From Xylanimonas ulmi (GTDB taxonomy: Bacteria; Actinomycetota; Actinomycetes; Actinomycetales; Cellulomonadaceae): a stretch of 64,000 bases of DNA. The translations under genes and the position numbers were made by a program. Shown one piece after another: positions 8,474-16,997 of this stretch; the first letter of the stretch is position 1, and every line of letters starts with the position of its first letter. The DNA lies in contig NZ_SGWX01000001.1 in the NCBI RefSeq assembly GCF_004216535.1, positions 2,542,001 through 2,606,000 on the forward strand, in the 5' to 3' direction. The notes below the pieces were generated by a model. It saw only the letters and a program-made list of their open reading frames with translations, had not been told where the DNA came from and searched no databases.

Positions 8474-8747
8474 CCTTCCGGATGGTCAAGTCCGACCTGC
8501 GCGCCCGACCGATCTTCCACCACGAACGCGACGCGATCGAGGCCCACCTCACCGTCGTGTTCGCCGCTCTCGCCGTCTCCCGCCACTTTCAGAACGTCAC
8601 GGGCGTGAGCATCAAGAAGATCGTCAAGACCCTCCGCCAGGTCCGCTCAGCGACCGTCGAGACAACGGCCAGCGGCTCACAATCGACCCGCAACTCCCCG
8701 ACGACGCCCGCACCATCATCGACAAGATCACGCCAACTGGTCACTAA
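8474..8747 (+). pseudogene. C-terminal remnant of an IS4/IS1634-like transposase
   Basis: Immediately after the IS256 end the plus strand encodes FRMVKSDLRARPIFHH, then ERDAIEAHLTVVFAALAVSR and TGVSIKKIVKTLR. These are typical of the C-terminus of DDE transposases in the IS1634/IS4 group. The frame shifts at about 8655-8663, after which NGQRLTIDPQLPDDARTII continues to a TAA at 8745-8747. Only about 90 codons remain. Its end overlaps the stop of the minus-strand glycosyltransferase gene, so this element once inserted at or into the end of that gene. Confidence 0.7.
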
Positions 8748-11104
8748 CCGAAGTGGCACGAGTCAGGTCCGAGATGTGCCAAATTCAGCGTGCTCAAGAA
8801 ATCCGCCACGCCAGACCAGTCCTCGAGGATTTGTGAGGAATCTACCACGGAACGAAGTTTCACCGCTACGTTATGTGAAACAGGCGCCCATTGTGGGCCA
8901 TGTCCGAGCAAGAGCTGCACGTTGCTCGCGACTACTGAAGCATCGTAGTGTCGCTCTCCAGTTGTGTATTCGAATGGGGCCTGATCTGCCACAATAACCG
9001 CGCGCTCGACAGACACCGACGAGTGCAAGAACTGGTCGATTTGCATAGCCCTGGGCGTCCGAACGATGCCGACGCGCCCGACCACAGAGTCCGTTGTTGA
9101 GATACGAGCAAGTAACCCCCGGGTGGCAAGTCGATCGAGCTCCTGCGTGTGGCGAGCATTCCCTCTCTGCATCGGGTCATCGATTTCGATCATCCCAATC
9201 GAGTATCCCGCTTCTGTCAACTCCGCCAACTCAACGAGAATGGAGTCATACGATGCCCGAGGCTGCCTTCGAAAGTCTGCGACATATATTACATCGCACG
9301 ACAAAATGCCGTCCCTTGATGGGAGGAATCCAAGCGGAGCAGGAAACGATCGAGCGTCAGGGTTCATCTCCAAATAGAGACTTCCACCACCCTGCTGCAA
9401 GCCGTGCCAGCCTGAGTACGCCTGCCTATAGACCTGTCGCGAATGGCTCTCGAAACCCATGCCCATGTCGCTCGCTGTGAGATTCCCGTCGCCCAGAAAG
9501 GAGAGCGCAAGCGGTGCGGGTGACACGGTCTCGATCTTGAAGTCGAATGCCAACTGCACGCGCTCTAGAAACTCGTTGTCAGCTCCCTTGCGCACCGTGT
9601 CCCAGAATCCGACGACCTTTTGAACTTCTTCGCGCCTGAACATCGCGCACGCGAAACTGGGATGAATAACGCGATCCGGCCCCCAACGAACAATAAACCT
9701 CAAGTCGCGGTCTACCCGAGCCCAGTTCGCTAGGCAAGCAACTGGTGCCCCCTCGCGCTCCATGTAGCGAACTTGAGTCTCGATTCGCTGCGGATGATGC
9801 CAATCGTCCTTATCAACAATCGTCACGTACTTCCCCTGCGCAAGCGAGTAGCCAACGTTGCGCGCCCAGTACGCTCCTCGATTCTCTTCGTTCAGGACGA
9901 GCCGAATCCGATCGCTTTGCGAGGCCCATCGCTTGAGCCGTTCGACGTAGTCAGTTTCTTGCCCGCTGCTATCAGACGCCGGAGAACCGTCATCGACGAT
10001 AATCAACTCCAGATTGCGCCACGTCTGGCTCAGGACCGACGCGATTGCGACGTCAGTTTCATCGTTTGGCTCGTAAATGGGCATGATCACGCTCACCAAC
10101 ACGCTCTGCGGGTCTGCCGCGCGCGTCCCCGCACCCGTGAGTCGGTAAAAGGGTTCGGCTTCCCCTTCTCGCAATTCAATTCCAGCCAGATCATTCTCTA
10201 CGTACATCCTGTTAATCAACGCGAGCCACTCTTGCTCTGTGCCATCACCCGACGCGTGCGGGTTCATCGTGTTCGCGACGAGCAACGCCTGATTCCTGCG
10301 GCGACCGGTATCCTTAGCGCGGACTACCAGAATGCGTCGTGCCTCCTTGGTGTTACCGGCTCGTGTGAGCAGGTCTCCGTAGATCGACCGATCGACATCT
10401 GAAAGTGCAGGTAGACCGAACTCTCTCACCGCATGCCCGTACCCCTCCAATGCAATCTTCTCGGCATTCGGGATTCTTGGCTTTTGTGTAGCAATAGCCT
10501 GCATGAACCCAAGGTAGGCAGGCGCATTCCACTTGACCGCCGCGTCTTTGATAAGTCTTCGCCCGCGATGGTTCGCACCGCCATTGACCCGTTCCGCGAG
10601 TTCTCGCGCGCCAAAGGCTCCCGCAGTAGCTGCGTACGCAAGCACGTCGAGCGCACCTCTTGACCGTGTACGCTTCGCTAGTTTCACGAAGCTACCCAAG
10701 CCAATCTCGCCCGAGATCAGTCTTCGAGCCCACCACTGCGTTGCAGTCAACGTCCATGGATCACCTCCCAAATGATTCAAGACGCTGCGCTCATCCTCTT
10801 GCCGCTTGAGTCGCTGGTCCCCCGCGCCGAAGCCGCCCTGCGCCCTTACGAGAGCCTTCTGGCCTCTTAGGACACGGGCTCCAGCTCGTTCCATTCGAGC
10901 CGAAAGCAGGTGCCCTATAGAGAGAGTGAACGCTCCGGAGACTGCGGCTATCAGAATTGTTGCGATAATCCCGAGGCGAACATGCCCCACCGAAGTGAGC
11001 GCAACTCCAGCGAGAGCCAGCGTGACCACAGTTGTGATGCCCGCCTTTACACCACCTCCCATGGATCTCGCGATTCCGATTAGTGCCCTCATCCGATCTG
11101 CCAC
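8744..11104 (-). CDS. Membrane-anchored family 2 glycosyltransferase
   Basis: A 786-residue protein. Two hydrophobic helices near residues 20-40 and 45-70 anchor it to the membrane. A helical region of unknown function follows (about 100-320). A GT-A family 2 domain begins near residue 338 with VSVIMPIYEPNDETDVAI and has IIVDDGSP and the acidic motif VDKDD. The GTG start at 11104 is preceded by GGAG with seven-base spacing. It is the last gene of a minus-strand operon, 89 bases after the GT28-like gene. Its stop overlaps a transposase remnant, so the natural C-terminus may have been trimmed or replaced. Base composition is lower in GC than the core genes. The role is probably a polysaccharide or teichoic-acid-like polymer transferase; substrate unknown. 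Confidence 0.8.
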   Translation of the reverse strand: MADRMRALIGIARSMGGGVKAGITTVVTLALAGVALTSVGHVRLGIIATILIAAVSGAFTLSIGHLLSARMERAGARVLRGQKALVRAQGGFGAGDQRLKRQEDERSVLNHLGGDPWTLTATQWWARRLISGEIGLGSFVKLAKRTRSRGALDVLAYAATAGAFGARELAERVNGGANHRGRRLIKDAAVKWNAPAYLGFMQAIATQKPRIPNAEKIALEGYGHAVREFGLPALSDVDRSIYGDLLTRAGNTKEARRILVVRAKDTGRRRNQALLVANTMNPHASGDGTEQEWLALINRMYVENDLAGIELREGEAEPFYRLTGAGTRAADPQSVLVSVIMPIYEPNDETDVAIASVLSQTWRNLELIIVDDGSPASDSSGQETDYVERLKRWASQSDRIRLVLNEENRGAYWARNVGYSLAQGKYVTIVDKDDWHHPQRIETQVRYMEREGAPVACLANWARVDRDLRFIVRWGPDRVIHPSFACAMFRREEVQKVVGFWDTVRKGADNEFLERVQLAFDFKIETVSPAPLALSFLGDGNLTASDMGMGFESHSRQVYRQAYSGWHGLQQGGGSLYLEMNPDARSFPAPLGFLPSRDGILSCDVIYVADFRRQPRASYDSILVELAELTEAGYSIGMIEIDDPMQRGNARHTQELDRLATRGLLARISTTDSVVGRVGIVRTPRAMQIDQFLHSSVSVERAVIVADQAPFEYTTGERHYDASVVASNVQLLLGHGPQWAPVSHNVAVKLRSVVDSSQILEDWSGVADFLSTLNLAHLGPDSCHFG

Positions 11105-11193
11105 CCTGGCGCTCCGTTCTCAGTGTCTTATTCCTCATACGCGTCGGGCGAGACGGCGCGACGACGTTCGGCGAACTCTAGCCCTGCGTTCAC

Positions 11194-12621
11194 TCATTGG
11201 TGTCGGCAAAACGAGAGAATACGCTCTCCGGCTTCATCGGCGCCGTTATCCACATTTAGCGAGTCGATCACGGCCCTCAGGCACTCCCTAGTCTTCTCCT
11301 GTGAGATCTGCGAGACCATCTCCGCGATACTCCCCATTCCGCGAGCGCAAAGGCCTGCACCGATGTCTGCTATGGACTCAGCTCGTCTCACCTGATCGTC
11401 GGTGAGAGTGGTATTACTCGGGACGAAGATCCCCGGTACTCCCGAATGGAGGCTCTCGTGAACGGAATTGTAGCCAGCGCCCGTAATTGTAAACTCCCAG
11501 GCGGCCGCAAAGTCGACCAGTGGGAATGGGGCATCGAGTATTGCAGCGCCTACTATTCCATCCGCTCGAAAGAGCGGTGACCTCGCGACAACCGGCAAGA
11601 TGCCGTTCTCCGCGGAAACTGCTTCAACGGCTGCCCTAGTCGCCGATCCATCGCCATTCCCGCCCGAAAGTTGGATGAGTGCGTATCGACGTTCAGGATC
11701 GAGTCCCAACATCCTCAGTGCGTCGTCGCGCGAGGGCCGATTCGTGGATGCCAGCGAGATTGGAGAGACCCATGTCGCATCACGGAATGGCTCTGGAGCC
11801 GTCTCTTTTGATTCGCCGATGTCGCCCGGAGTGATCACCTCGCTGACGATCTCATTCCATCGCTTGACCTGACGCAAATCGACCCCTGCCCGCCACAGCC
11901 CGCGGCGCAACCACACAAGGGGTACATCAACGAACTCCGCGACATCGGTCAGTGGAGCGTAGACCGATGTTCCATCAAAGACAATCACATCCGGACGATG
12001 CACTTCCGCTTCCTCGAGGAGGCGGCGAGTGAAACTCCGTCGCCACCATTCGACTCCTCGTTCCGTCTGCGAGGGGCTCGGGAAGTACCCCACGTCGTAC
12101 CCTGACCTGCGAACTATATCGGCGGCTGTGGACAGAGTGAGTATACGCCCACTCAACACGTTCTCCGAATGACGTAGTATCGCGGCGCATCGGGCAATGT
12201 GCCCCATTCCAGAGCCGTTGCTCGTCACGAATAGAACATGGGGCGCTCTCCTCGATTCTGACTCTTCCCCAACTTGCGGCATCACTCCGCGGAGGCTTGC
12301 GGCCGCCGCCGCGACGCGCCCGGTTCGTTCGATGCGCTCAAGGGTGCGCTCCTGGTGCGACGTCCTAGTCCCGAGCTCTCGCGCGCTTCTCGCAAGCTGC
12401 TCGAGTTTGCCGTGAAGGTTCCGTTCCGTTCGCGCGGTGCTCCACGCGTTCGTCACAAGTCCAAACATCGCCAGAAACAATAGAATAGCGAACGTCGCAC
12501 CGAACAGCGTTAAGCGATTCGGGGTTGTGACGGCCACCGCGACCGCTGCGGACGTCACCACCGCGACAAGCACCGTTGCCAGAGCGAGCTGACGCACCCT
12601 CACCTGACGCCGAGCCGTCAA
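11194..12621 (-). CDS. Membrane-anchored MurG/GT28-like glycosyltransferase
   Basis: About 475 residues. Two N-terminal transmembrane helices (about 11-30 and 37-58) are followed by a short coiled coil (65-105). A GT-B fold opens with HVLFVTSNGSGMGHIARCAA, the glycine-rich acceptor loop seen in MurG and related transferases. The C-terminal half has IQLSGGNGDG and EFTITGAGYNSVHESLHSGV, matching the nucleotide-sugar-binding half of GT28 enzymes. The TTG start overlaps the TGA stop of the wecC gene (TTGA), which implies translational coupling. It probably transfers a HexNAc-type sugar during assembly of the surface glycan; the specificity is not readable. GC content is lower than in the core region. 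Confidence 0.75.
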   Translation of the reverse strand: MTARRQVRVRQLALATVLVAVVTSAAVAVAVTTPNRLTLFGATFAILLFLAMFGLVTNAWSTARTERNLHGKLEQLARSARELGTRTSHQERTLERIERTGRVAAAAASLRGVMPQVGEESESRRAPHVLFVTSNGSGMGHIARCAAILRHSENVLSGRILTLSTAADIVRRSGYDVGYFPSPSQTERGVEWWRRSFTRRLLEEAEVHRPDVIVFDGTSVYAPLTDVAEFVDVPLVWLRRGLWRAGVDLRQVKRWNEIVSEVITPGDIGESKETAPEPFRDATWVSPISLASTNRPSRDDALRMLGLDPERRYALIQLSGGNGDGSATRAAVEAVSAENGILPVVARSPLFRADGIVGAAILDAPFPLVDFAAAWEFTITGAGYNSVHESLHSGVPGIFVPSNTTLTDDQVRRAESIADIGAGLCARGMGSIAEMVSQISQEKTRECLRAVIDSLNVDNGADEAGERILSFCRHQ

Positions 12622-13859
12622 CTGAGCACACCTCGCGTATCGATCACTTGGGCGCTGGCGGCGAGCAGTCCCACCGCGTTTCGGAACGCGCTGTGGTCGA
12701 CAAGGACGACCACCACGTCAGCGGCATCGAGCGCAGTCTCTAGGTCAGTCAGGCAGAGGTTCTTCGCGTCGCCAAGGCTGGCGGGCAGTGTCTTGATGTG
12801 AGGCTCTACGGCTAAGATCTGGGCATTGGCTACATGAGCGAGGTCACGGACGACTTCGATCGCTGGCGACTCACGGAGATCGTCGATATCTGCCTTGAAA
12901 GCCAGCCCAAGCGCCGCGATGGTCGGCGAGTTTATCCCCGTCACAGCCTCTAGCACCTTTTCTACGACCCACCGGGGCTTGGTGTCGTTCACCATTCGAG
13001 CGGTCCGGATCAAACGCGCAGACTCAGGTGCCGCGTCCACGATGAACCACGGATCGACTGCGATGCAGTGTCCGCCGACTCCGGGCCCGGGGCTCAGGAT
13101 GTTGACGCGCGGATGGTGATTTGCCAGTTTGATGAGTTCCCATACGTCGATCTGGAGCTTGTCGGCGATGAGCGAGAGCTCGTTGGCGAACGCGATATTG
13201 ATGTCTCGGTAGGCGTTCTCCACGAGCTTTGTCATCTCGGCGGTCGTCGAGTCAGTGACTAGGAGCTGCCCCTTGCAGAATACCGAGTAGAGGTCCCGGG
13301 CACGCTCCGTCGCCGTCGCCGTGAGACCGCCGATGACTCGGTCGTTCTCGACCAGTTCGACGATCACCCGACCAGGCAATACCCTTTCGGGGCAGTGGGC
13401 GAAGTGGATCGCTGGCCGGCCATCCGCTCCATCCACGCTAAGGTCCGGGCGGATCGCGAGGACCCACTCTGCGACCCCACTGGTCGCACCAGGCGGGGAT
13501 GTTGACTCCAGGACGACGAGCTCGCCTCCGCGGAGGAGCGGGGCAACGGCCTCAGCAGCCGCCTTCACGTAAGAGAGATCGGGCTTGTGGTCGTCGGCGA
13601 ACGGAGTGGGTACAGCGAGGATGAACGCGTCGGCCGGCTCCGGTGTAGAGGCAGCCCGAAGCCTGCCTCTACCGACCGCGCCCGCAAGGAGCGTGCCTAG
13701 GTCTGGCTCAACGAATGGGACCTTTCCCTCGTTGACGGCGTCGACCGTCGTTGGGTTAATGTCGACGCCCACTACGTCGACGTCGTTGGCCGCCAGGATG
13801 GCGGCAGTAGGCAGTCCGATGTAACCGAGCCCGATAACCACAACCGTGCTGAACCCCAT
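12618..13859 (-). CDS. wecC: UDP-N-acetyl-D-mannosaminuronic acid dehydrogenase
   Basis: A 413-residue member of the UDP-glucose/GDP-mannose dehydrogenase family, closest in pattern to WecC. It oxidises UDP-ManNAc twice at C6 with NAD to give UDP-ManNAcA. The Rossmann motif VVVIGLGYIGLPTAA is at residues 6-20. The catalytic cysteine is Cys265 in PGVGGHCIAVDPWFI. The C-terminal domain includes GLAFKADIDDLRESPA. I chose the ATG at 13859, ten bases after the stop of the upstream glycosyltransferase, because the frame open further upstream is only the shadow of that gene. No wecB (UDP-GlcNAc 2-epimerase) lies in the window. A UDP-glucose dehydrogenase role is less likely given the WecC-type spacing. 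It is the second gene of a four-gene operon. Confidence 0.85.
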   Translation of the reverse strand: MGFSTVVVIGLGYIGLPTAAILAANDVDVVGVDINPTTVDAVNEGKVPFVEPDLGTLLAGAVGRGRLRAASTPEPADAFILAVPTPFADDHKPDLSYVKAAAEAVAPLLRGGELVVLESTSPPGATSGVAEWVLAIRPDLSVDGADGRPAIHFAHCPERVLPGRVIVELVENDRVIGGLTATATERARDLYSVFCKGQLLVTDSTTAEMTKLVENAYRDINIAFANELSLIADKLQIDVWELIKLANHHPRVNILSPGPGVGGHCIAVDPWFIVDAAPESARLIRTARMVNDTKPRWVVEKVLEAVTGINSPTIAALGLAFKADIDDLRESPAIEVVRDLAHVANAQILAVEPHIKTLPASLGDAKNLCLTDLETALDAADVVVVLVDHSAFRNAVGLLAASAQVIDTRGVLS

Positions 13860-13869
13860 GGCCCCTGAC

Positions 13870-15765
13870 CTAGACAAAGACGTGCGCGTCGCCGCGCCCG
13901 TACCACTGGACCTCGCCACCCGCGAGTAGCTCGGCATCTGACACTCCCTCGGCACGCGCGGCCCCGCGCTGCACCTGGATGAATCCGAAGCGGTCCGCCG
14001 AGTAGATCGCCCCGTCCGCTTTGACGACTTTCTGCAGGAATCCTGTGCCCTCCCGATGCCGAAGAGCGCTGGACGGCACCGTCCGCGCCACCTCGCGACG
14101 CGCGACGATCGTCTGCCACAGGACAAAGTCGGTGAACTGGTGCTCCTTATCCGCGAACCTCAGAATCGTCGCGTCCCATGCTTCGATATGCGCGTAATGC
14201 GCTTGCTTGCCCACCACGTCGGCGGCCGAGTACACAAGCGCGTCCAGTTGGTCGCGCAGGTAGTGGGGCCCGTAGAGATCGGAGTCGTCGATCGTCGCAA
14301 CGGCGTCGCCGTCGGCCGCCTGAATCAGCCGGCGCCGACAGGTCGCCCTCGGGGTATCGTGCTCAGCCGAGAGGACCACCAAATCAGCGACTCCCAGGTC
14401 CTTGGCCTGCATGCGCAGGTCATGCTCAGCCACCTCGAACCCACGGGTCAGAAGAATTGCCTGAAGCACCACATCTCGCTGGCCGCCGAGGGTGCTGAGC
14501 ACGCGTTGGAGCCGCTCCGGGTGACCAACAGACACGAGCGCAGTGACTGATGCCCGCGGACGTTCCGCCGTGTCGGACAGTCCGACGTCGTACAGCACCC
14601 GCTGCGCGCGCGATGCGTACGTGTGCTCGCGCCAGATGCGCCGCTGTGCGCGGTGGACCGCGCGATCACGCAACTCCGACGACCGCACAATCGCGCGGAG
14701 CAGATGGCCCGCGTGCGCACGATCTGTCGCAACGAAGACCTCGTCTGCGGGAAAGAACTCGCCCACGGCCGCCGACGGCGTCGTTACCACCGGGGTTCCG
14801 CAGGCGGCGATCTCAAAGATGCGCCTCGCGCACATCGACGGCGAGTCGACCACGGAGTTCACGCTGAGGAACGCCTTGTATTCACGGTATGCGGTCAGCA
14901 TCCGTGGGTAGTCAAGTGAGCCCATGACACGCCACACGTATGGTTCAGGGAAGACGTAGTTGCGTCCGAGTCCTTGCACACGAGAGAAGATCTCGAGTCC
15001 ATGCTTCATCGCACCTTCTACGTCGATGGCCCCGCCCAAAAGCGCGTCCATCTGCTCGCGACGCTCGGGGTACTTGTGCGCGTAATACGTGCCGGCGAAC
15101 GCAACGTCCCGCGTCGGCCCACCTCCATGCGTGCGGACCGGGTTGTGGATCGCCGCCTGTGCCGCAAACGGCAGCACGCCAACGCGATCGTGCCCAAGCT
15201 GCTCGACGTACCTGCGGACGCACTCGACGTCTGTCGTGTAAACACGGTCAAACAGTGCCGCTGTCGCTAGATAGCCGTTGAAGTGCGGCGGATCCTCCTT
15301 GTTCCAGAAGACCGTGGGGACACCATCGGCACGGAAAGCCTCGACGAGTTCGCGCAGTTCGGCACTCGGAGCTTCAACGCCCTGGAGGTGGCCCCGCCAA
15401 TCTCCCCCGTTTCCGCGCCAAGCAGACTCGACAAACAGGAGGTCCAGACCCTCGGTCAAGCGCTCGCGCCATGAGTCTCGCTTCAGCGCGACCTGGCGCC
15501 ACTCAGGACCGAACGCCATCTGCGAGAAGTCGTCGAGGATCACACCGACGCGCACGGCGCGTGACGGCTCACGCTGCGGGATGGGCCACGGATCGAAGGT
15601 GAGCCGCTGCTCGACCGGGAACGTCTCACGCCGGAGCCTCTTGCGCAGGAACCCGACGTGCTCAAGCAACCGTCGAAGATGCTTCCCCGACGACCTCAAC
15701 CCCCCGTGCCGCAGGTGCCACAACGCCGTGCGAACCGCGCGAAAGCGTTGGTTGACTGGGGTCAC
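13870..15765 (-). CDS. Two-domain glycosyltransferase: CgeB/YkvP-like plus GT2-like C-terminus
   Basis: A 631-residue protein. Residues about 70-400 resemble the CgeB/YkvP-type transferases with a Glyco_trans_1_2 domain: VRVGVILDDFSQMAFG, DVAFAGTYYAHKYPERR and FEIAACGTPVVTTPS are diagnostic. From about residue 405 a second, GT-A-like domain follows, with ALVSVGHPERLQRVLSTL and the acidic motif TIDDSDLYGPHYLRDQLDAL. This suggests one chain adds two residues or makes a disaccharide repeat. The GTG start at 15765 follows GGATG. It is the first gene of the minus-strand glycan operon, followed ten bases later by wecC. No signal peptide or membrane helix is visible, so it is probably cytoplasmic. 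Confidence 0.75.
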   Translation of the reverse strand: MTPVNQRFRAVRTALWHLRHGGLRSSGKHLRRLLEHVGFLRKRLRRETFPVEQRLTFDPWPIPQREPSRAVRVGVILDDFSQMAFGPEWRQVALKRDSWRERLTEGLDLLFVESAWRGNGGDWRGHLQGVEAPSAELRELVEAFRADGVPTVFWNKEDPPHFNGYLATAALFDRVYTTDVECVRRYVEQLGHDRVGVLPFAAQAAIHNPVRTHGGGPTRDVAFAGTYYAHKYPERREQMDALLGGAIDVEGAMKHGLEIFSRVQGLGRNYVFPEPYVWRVMGSLDYPRMLTAYREYKAFLSVNSVVDSPSMCARRIFEIAACGTPVVTTPSAAVGEFFPADEVFVATDRAHAGHLLRAIVRSSELRDRAVHRAQRRIWREHTYASRAQRVLYDVGLSDTAERPRASVTALVSVGHPERLQRVLSTLGGQRDVVLQAILLTRGFEVAEHDLRMQAKDLGVADLVVLSAEHDTPRATCRRRLIQAADGDAVATIDDSDLYGPHYLRDQLDALVYSAADVVGKQAHYAHIEAWDATILRFADKEHQFTDFVLWQTIVARREVARTVPSSALRHREGTGFLQKVVKADGAIYSADRFGFIQVQRGAARAEGVSDAELLAGGEVQWYGRGDAHVFV

Positions 15766-15892
15766 TGGAGCATCCTAGTGATTTGCGGAGGCACCTAAAT
15801 CCTGCCTGACGGGTGAAGATCCGCAAGTCGTCCAGACAACTTCCGCGGAACCGTCAGTATCATGCCATAAAGTCGCCTCGGAACACGAAAGA

Positions 15893-15932
15893 CCCCGGCG
15901 AACTGGCCCTATGGAGGGCCGGCGCGCCGGGG
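15893..15932. terminator. GC-rich hairpin between PTS and polysaccharide operons
   Basis: An eight-base outer stem (CCCCGGCG with CGCCGGGG) encloses a second stem (GGCCCT with AGGGCC around ATGG). No U-run follows on either strand. Position after the last PTS gene on the minus strand suggests a terminator for that operon. Confidence 0.55.
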
Positions 15933-15975
15933 CCGGTCGTCAGCGTGTGGTGAGCCGCCTGGCGGCTCGGATCGT

Positions 15976-16443
15976 TTACGCAGCCGCTGCCGGCACCTCC
16001 AACAGCGCCTCGCCCGCCGCGACGCTCGCCCCCACCGCGGGGAGCACGGCAGCGCCGTCGGCGCCGACGTCGAGCGCGACGACGGGCACGACGGCGGAGC
16101 GCCCGCCGGCGGCGACGGCGGCCGGGTCCCAGGTCACGACGGGCTGGCCGGCGGCGACGACGTCGCCCTCGGCGACGTGGAGCGTGAACCCCTCGCCCTC
16201 CAGTTGGACGGTGTCGATGCCCAGGTGCACCAGCACGGCGCGCCCGCCCGGCTCGCTGACCACGAACGCGTGCGGGTGGAGCTTGACGATGGTCCCGGCG
16301 ACGGGCGAGACGGCCTCCCGCCCAGCCTCCGGAGAGGGGTCGATCGCGACGCCGGGCCCCACGAGTCCAGCGGAGAACACGGGGTCGGGCACGTCACCGA
16401 GAGCCCGCACGGTGCCGGCGACGGGGGCGAGAACGGTCACCAT
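15976..16443 (-). CDS. PTS glucose-family EIIA component
   Basis: A 155-residue single-domain EIIA of the glucose/GlcNAc (Crr) type. It accepts phosphate from HPr and passes it to EIIB. The phosphorylated histidine is His73 in AVLVHLGIDTVQL; the partner His58 lies in KLHPHAFVV, 15 residues earlier as in E. coli Crr. The ATG at 16443 overlaps the TAA of the upstream EIIB gene, so the two are translationally coupled. It is the last gene of the minus-strand half of the GlcNAc locus. With EIIB and EIIC encoded separately, the transporter is split into single domains. Confidence 0.9.
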   Translation of the reverse strand: MVTVLAPVAGTVRALGDVPDPVFSAGLVGPGVAIDPSPEAGREAVSPVAGTIVKLHPHAFVVSEPGGRAVLVHLGIDTVQLEGEGFTLHVAEGDVVAAGQPVVTWDPAAVAAGGRSAVVPVVALDVGADGAAVLPAVGASVAAGEALLEVPAAAA

Positions 16444-16673
16444 TAGCGCAGGTCCTCGATGTCGGAGGCGATGTTGTCGGCGTCGGGCCCGACGATGACC
16501 TGCACGGACACGCCCTGCTTCAGGACGGCGATCGCGCCGGCGGCGGTCAGGGCCTTCTCGTTGACCAGGGCGGGGTCGTCCACCTCGACGCGCAGGCGCG
16601 TGATGCACGCCTCCAGGTCGACGATGTTGGCGTCACCGCCGAGGCCGTCGAGGATCTGCTGGGCTTTGGACAT
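16443..16673 (-). CDS. PTS EIIB component, paralogue 1 (GlcNAc/glucose type)
   Basis: A 76-residue EIIB with the phosphocysteine at Cys23 in VDLEACITRLRVEV. EIIB relays phosphate from EIIA to the sugar at EIIC. The ATG at 16673 is preceded by GAAGGAG; in-frame codons further upstream are ignored because this site fits best. It overlaps the EIIA gene and lies 63 bases after the second EIIB. The two EIIB proteins share the IGPE/VGPD-type end and the CxTRLR core but are clearly different, so they may serve different EIIC partners. Confidence 0.9.
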   Translation of the reverse strand: MSKAQQILDGLGGDANIVDLEACITRLRVEVDDPALVNEKALTAAGAIAVLKQGVSVQVIVGPDADNIASDIEDLR

Positions 16674-16736
16674 GTCTCTCTCCTTCATTGCGCGCCGCAT
16701 CGATGCGACGCCGGTGGGGTCGGCTAGAAGCCTGGT

Positions 16737-16982
16737 CTACATCAAGTCTTCGAGCGCGGTGGCGAGGTTGTCGACCTCAGGTCCGATGACGATCTGGACG
16801 ACCCTGCCGGTGCGCATGACGCCGTGCGCTCCCGCGGCGCGCAGCGCTTGGCAGTTGACGAGGGCGGGGTCCTCCACGAGGGCGCGCAGGCGCGTGGTGC
16901 AGGGGTCGATCTCGACGACGTTGGCGACGCCGCCGATTGCCTCGAGCACGGCTCGGGCCTTGCGGGTAGTAGGGGACGTCAT
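16737..16982 (-). CDS. PTS EIIB component, paralogue 2
   Basis: An 81-residue EIIB domain with Cys28 in EIDPCTTRLRALV as the phosphorylation site. GGAGGAACG precedes the ATG at 16982. It begins 15 bases after the regulator gene stops, so it is in the same transcript. A second stand-alone EIIB next to the first is unusual when only one EIIC is encoded here. It may serve an EIIC located elsewhere or modulate GlcNAc phosphotransfer. Confidence 0.88.
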   Translation of the reverse strand: MTSPTTRKARAVLEAIGGVANVVEIDPCTTRLRALVEDPALVNCQALRAAGAHGVMRTGRVVQIVIGPEVDNLATALEDLM

Positions 16983-16997
16983 CGTTCCTCCGGGGTG

